Source: Albifimbria verrucaria
Taxonomy: Eukaryota; Ascomycota; Sordariomycetes; Hypocreales; Stachybotryaceae
Direction of reading: 5' to 3'
Assembly: GCA_020081605.1 (NCBI GenBank)
Contig: JAHREC010000013.1
Span: 4,588,001 to 4,652,000, forward strand
Length of the DNA: 64,000 nt
Shown piece by piece: positions 60,748 to 64,000 of this stretch. Below the pieces are notes generated by a model, which searched no databases, had not been told where the DNA came from, and saw only the letters and a list, made by a program, of their open reading frames with translations. How positions within the stretch are numbered: position 1 is the first letter of the stretch; each line of letters opens with the position of its first letter. Made by a program: the position numbers and the translations under genes.

Positions 60748-63377
60748 CTATCCTCTCAGCTCCTGGACCTTCTCTATCATCAACTCCGCAAATGTCTCCA
60801 CGTCAGGTCGGCCCTGTCTAGCTTCAATGATGCAATCAAGAACCGTCTTAATGCCGACACCAATAGCATCCGAGCCGATGCCCTGCTGGACGAGGTTCAG
60901 AGCCTGGTTGACATCGCCTGAATCGAACACTCTTGACTCCTGCAACACCGTTCCTAGCTCGCGCAAGTTTGCCACTGCAGGCACCGCTACTTTTTTGGCG
61001 AAGTCCATATCAATCTCCAGCATCTTCAAGACAGATGCTTTGGACGTGGTGACAAACACCAATAATCGGTGGCCCTGTCCATATGTATTAGTCTCTGATT
61101 TGAAATTGATATCTTACTCTTGTCGGGACTTACCTTGGGTGGTTTGGACACAATCAAGGTCGTCAAGGCCTCAAGCATCACGTTGGAAAAGCGTGCTCCA
61201 ATAGGGTTCCATCCAATCAAACGCTCAAAGTCATCCAGAATCAGGATACTGGCAGGAGACTTGTAGGCGTCTGCAAAGGCCTTGTGAACATAATCCTTCT
61301 TCGCGAAATCGTCTCTGTAACCAACGAGGTCTGCTGGAGTAACCATCTTGACGAAGGGAAGCCAGACTGGCTGGCAATATGCGCTGCCAACGCCGTCTTG
61401 CCAGAGCCCTTAGGGCCGTGGAAGAGAACGGAGGTGTTGAACTTTTGCGCGTCGTCCTTGATCATGCCGACAACACGCATCATCTCCTGAATTGTTCCAT
61501 CAATGTGAGGTCCATAACGGATGATGCCTAGTCGGACAGCCTCCTCTAGCTCTGCCTCGGAAACACCATAAGCAGGTCGCACTTCGGTCAGAGCGTGCAT
61601 GAAATCGCTTCGGTTGACGTTCAGGTTCACTGCATCCTGCTTGACGGCAGCCAACTGGCCAACCTCGGTGTGACGCGAGAAAGCTACCGAGGCAGCAGCC
61701 TTGGTTAAACCGTTCAGTTCGGCACCAGAAAAGTTCTTCGTCAGTCCTGCTAGCTCCTCCAGGTTAACATCCGAATCTAGCAGGCCATTTGTTTTCATTT
61801 TGTTGGTGTGAATCTTCAGAATCTCAAGACGTCCAGCTTCATCAGGCAGAGAAATTTCAACGTGGACCTCCAGACGTCCAGGACGCAGCAGCGCATCATC
61901 AATCATGTCCTTTCGGTTGGTCATTCCGATCAAGAGGATGTTGTTAAGCTGGTCGACACCATCAAGCTTGGAAAGCAACTGGTTGACAACGCTGTCGCCC
62001 ACACCAGTACCACCTCCAGCTCCTGAACCTCGCTGTTTGCAAACAGCATCCAGCTCATCAAAAATGATGATATGCAAGCTACTCTCATCTCCCTTCTCCT
62101 TGTACTCTTTCTCGGCGTCTGCGAACAGCTTTCTGATGTTCTCCTCGGACTGACCAACATACTTGTTGAGCACCTCCGGGCCGTTGATGACTTTAGGCGG
62201 CCGGGCGTTCAGCATCTTACCGATCTGTCTAGCAATGAGGGTCTTTCCTGTACCTGGAGGGCCGTACAAGAGCATTCCCTTGACGTGGGAATGCCCATCT
62301 TGGCAACCAACCCAGGGGAAGACTCGAGAGGCGAAAGCGCGACGGAAAATCGTGGAAAACTCGTTGCCCAAACCACCGATTCCCATGTCCTCAAACTTGA
62401 AGTCAGGGCCAAAATGGCGTTGGAGTTTGGTTTGGTCATGGAGGGCTTGAGGTTGAAGTCTCCTTTGCCATCGCGATGGAACAAGACACGAGTCTGGTTT
62501 GTCAGGATACCTCGAGCATGCGACTCCTGTAAACCTTCTTTCCAGCATCATCGGATGCCATTCCCAAATCCACCAGTCCTACAGTTTTGACAACAAGTAG
62601 GAGTGGGACATTTCGAACATCCATTAGAATTCGCTGTCCAGGGGACAGCACCTGGTTCTGGTAGGTATCGATAAAAATCTTGGATAGTTCGTCCTCATCG
62701 TAGGGAACCTCGGTCTTCTTGTTGACAGAGGCGAACCCAATCTCGACATCCAAGGTGCCAAGGTATACTTGGTCTCCTGCAGCGAAAGGATCATACACCT
62801 CTCCTGTGAAGGTGTCTCTCATGGTGATGCCACACCACGAGCGCTGAGGGTCGGACAAGCTGATGCAGCCTTGGGAAACCCTGTATGGCCTTCGCCGTGA
62901 CGACATACTCGCCTTCAGGTTGGCCACCTCTCAAAAGTATGTAAAGATCGGACGCATCTCGGCTAGGTGGGAAGTCTTCGGGTGATACGGCACATCTAGC
63001 AACTTGGTTAGAATCACGTACGTTGTGTCTCGAGGTCAGAAGCATAGGATAAGGAGACACTCACAGGTTACCATAGATCAGTCTCGACTGGAGAGACTTA
63101 TCTGTGACTTTCTCGACTCTCAAGGGGACCCGCCTGCCACCCCCGATGGCCTCGAAGGGCCCTTCTCGCTGGGTCTGTCGTAGCCGCCGCCGCCACCGTA
63201 GCCCTGACCCCGAGGAGCATCTGCGTAGCCCTGAGAGGCGCCGTAACCATCGTTACCGCCGTATGAGCCTCTAGGAGGCTGTCCTCGGCTTGGAGGTGCT
63301 CGGGGGTTTGCACCGGGCAAACCCATGCCGCTGAAGGGCATCCGACCAGATCCACCAGGTGGAGGGGCTCTTGACAT
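60748..63377 (-). CDS. SEC18: NSF/Sec18 vesicle-fusion AAA ATPase
   Basis: Exons 63377-63065, 62995-61134 and 61074-60748. The start [19 protein letters not shown] leads a Gly/Pro/Tyr-rich tail, then the N-domain ([38 protein letters not shown]). D1 has [20 protein letters not shown], the Walker [19 protein letters not shown], Walker [16 protein letters not shown] and the arginine-finger region [20 protein letters not shown]2 has [20 protein letters not shown] and [17 protein letters not shown], and the C-terminus ends [10 protein letters not shown]. It disassembles SNARE complexes with alpha-SNAP. About nine bases are missing in seven or eight places, mostly C runs; with them the sum of exons is exactly in frame and gives 836 residues, a normal length with the extended N-tail. 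Confidence 0.95.
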
Positions 63378-63857
63378 GATGTTGGATACTTGGGGAGAAG
63401 ACGCAGAATATATCGAGAGTGTGTTTTGAAGCTCCCAGACGCCGGGTAGAGATTGCTTTGGCAGATTCTGTCGTTTTTATTATCGAGATGTGGTGTCGTG
63501 GACAATGGAAGATGCAAGAGTAAAGTACGTAAGTTCGAAGGCTGAAGGTAACGAGGGGCGATGACCCCAGGGTCTCACCTTTGTTTTATCGCCAACATAC
63601 CCATCTTGGCCTAGTGGCCAGCTATGTCATACCTACCTGACCTTAGTTGGTGCCTAGCAGAACTACAAATAAACCCCACGCTGGCGCAACACTAGCTTGG
63701 AGGTAGGAGGACATAGATCGTTGCCTCTAGAGTCTTCTTCCGTTGGATGACTGAGGCGATGGTAATCACTGACATCTGAACCCGTTGCCCATGTGACGAA
63801 TTAATGCAGGGGTTGGATCTAGTTACCTAGAAACTCTCGCTGGCACAACGCCTCAAG
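63378..63857. promoter_or_regulatory. divergent promoter region, SEC18 / Cir_N-type gene
   Basis: 480 bases between two start codons on opposite strands. No coding signal. It should hold both promoters and short 5' leaders. Confidence 0.45.
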
Positions 63858-64000
63858 ATGCCACTGTAAGTTCGCCGCAGGCTCTGATTCATGCCGTTGT
63901 TCCAGCTAATGACTTAGCCATTTGCTTGGGAAAAAGTCTTGGAATGTCTACAATGCCGACAACGTCGCTCGCGTTCGCCGCGATGAGGCTGCGGCCAAGG
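63858..64000 (+). CDS. Cir_N-domain protein (LENG1-like), 5' part only
   Basis: ATG at 63858 gives MPL, then an intron 63866-63917 (GTAAGT donor, CTTAG acceptor) leads to HLLGKKSWNVYNADNVARVR and RDEAAAK, where the window ends. The segment LLGKKSWNVYN with a following basic, Glu-rich helix is the Cir_N start seen in leukocyte receptor cluster member 1-like and pre-mRNA splicing-associated proteins. The rest of the gene is outside the window. The phase across the intron agrees. Confidence 0.75.

Noticed and set aside
840..63377. Reading the many broken genes as a cluster of pseudogenes or programmed frameshifts
   Set aside because: Breaks hit essential genes, are nearly always one base lost in a short run, and conceptual restoration gives normal lengths in phase with introns. 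Sequence error is simpler.
1..64000. CRISPR arrays, prokaryotic operons, Shine-Dalgarno sites, insertion sequences
   Set aside because: The genes carry spliceosomal introns and eukaryote-only proteins; no direct-repeat arrays with spacers and no transposase or terminal inverted repeats were recognised.

Overview
This window looks like nuclear DNA of a filamentous ascomycete (Pezizomycotina, probably Sordariomycetes and possibly Hypocreales). Short GT-AG introns of about 45-150 bases interrupt many genes, gene spacing is fungal, and the protein set is typical: YAG7-like, LHS1, APC10, NOP58, VMA6, uS2, a mitochondrial uS15, LTE1-like RasGEF, SEC18, aquaporin, GT31, a pepsin-like protease and a fungal STAND/NLR protein. 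The genus is not decided by what I can see.

Layout, left to right. YAG7-like RGG protein (+, 840-2378); GFA/CENP-V-type zinc protein (-, 2775-3519); ER Hsp70 LHS1 (+, 4815-7841); secreted aspartic protease (+, 8574-9989); small coiled-coil protein (-, 10680-11443); GT31-type glycosyltransferase (-, 13487-15002); short membrane-anchored ORF (+, 16697-17047); aquaporin with a long N-terminal tail (-, 17210-18884); APC10 with an extended N-terminus (+, 20398-22367). Then comes a gene-poor accessory stretch (22.4-34.3 kb) with a decayed multi-exon gene, a small basic ORF and a very large P-loop STAND/NLR gene (25681-32011). A housekeeping block follows: SPFH/stomatin (+), NOP58 (-), VMA6 (+), mitochondrial uS15 (-) and cytosolic uS2/RPS0 (+), with two divergent promoter pairs. 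Next is the oddest locus: a 5'-truncated GH18 chitinase C-terminal half reading through a Pro/Thr linker into a subtilisin-like domain and a Cys-rich tail (-, 44330-48959). An LTE1-like RasGEF (-, 49958-55480), a 5.3-kb gene-free stretch rich in microsatellites, SEC18/NSF (-, 60748-63377) and the first exons of a Cir_N-type protein (+, from 63858) close the window.

A technical point affects almost every gene. Conserved proteins here are broken by single missing bases, nearly always inside short C/G (sometimes T) runs. When one base is added back conceptually at each break, the total exon lengths of YAG7, VMA6, RPS0, NOP58, SPFH, SEC18, LHS1 and the protease become multiples of three with normal family lengths. 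I therefore read these as consensus errors of the assembly, not as pseudogenes. Coordinates of exons are given as read in the supplied sequence.

The most interesting biology is the chitinase-subtilase fusion relic and the NLR locus with its decayed neighbours. The housekeeping genes cover ER folding (LHS1), vesicle fusion (SEC18), vacuolar acidification (VMA6), rRNA modification and ribosome assembly (NOP58, RPS0), mitotic control (APC10, LTE1-like) and mitochondrial translation.
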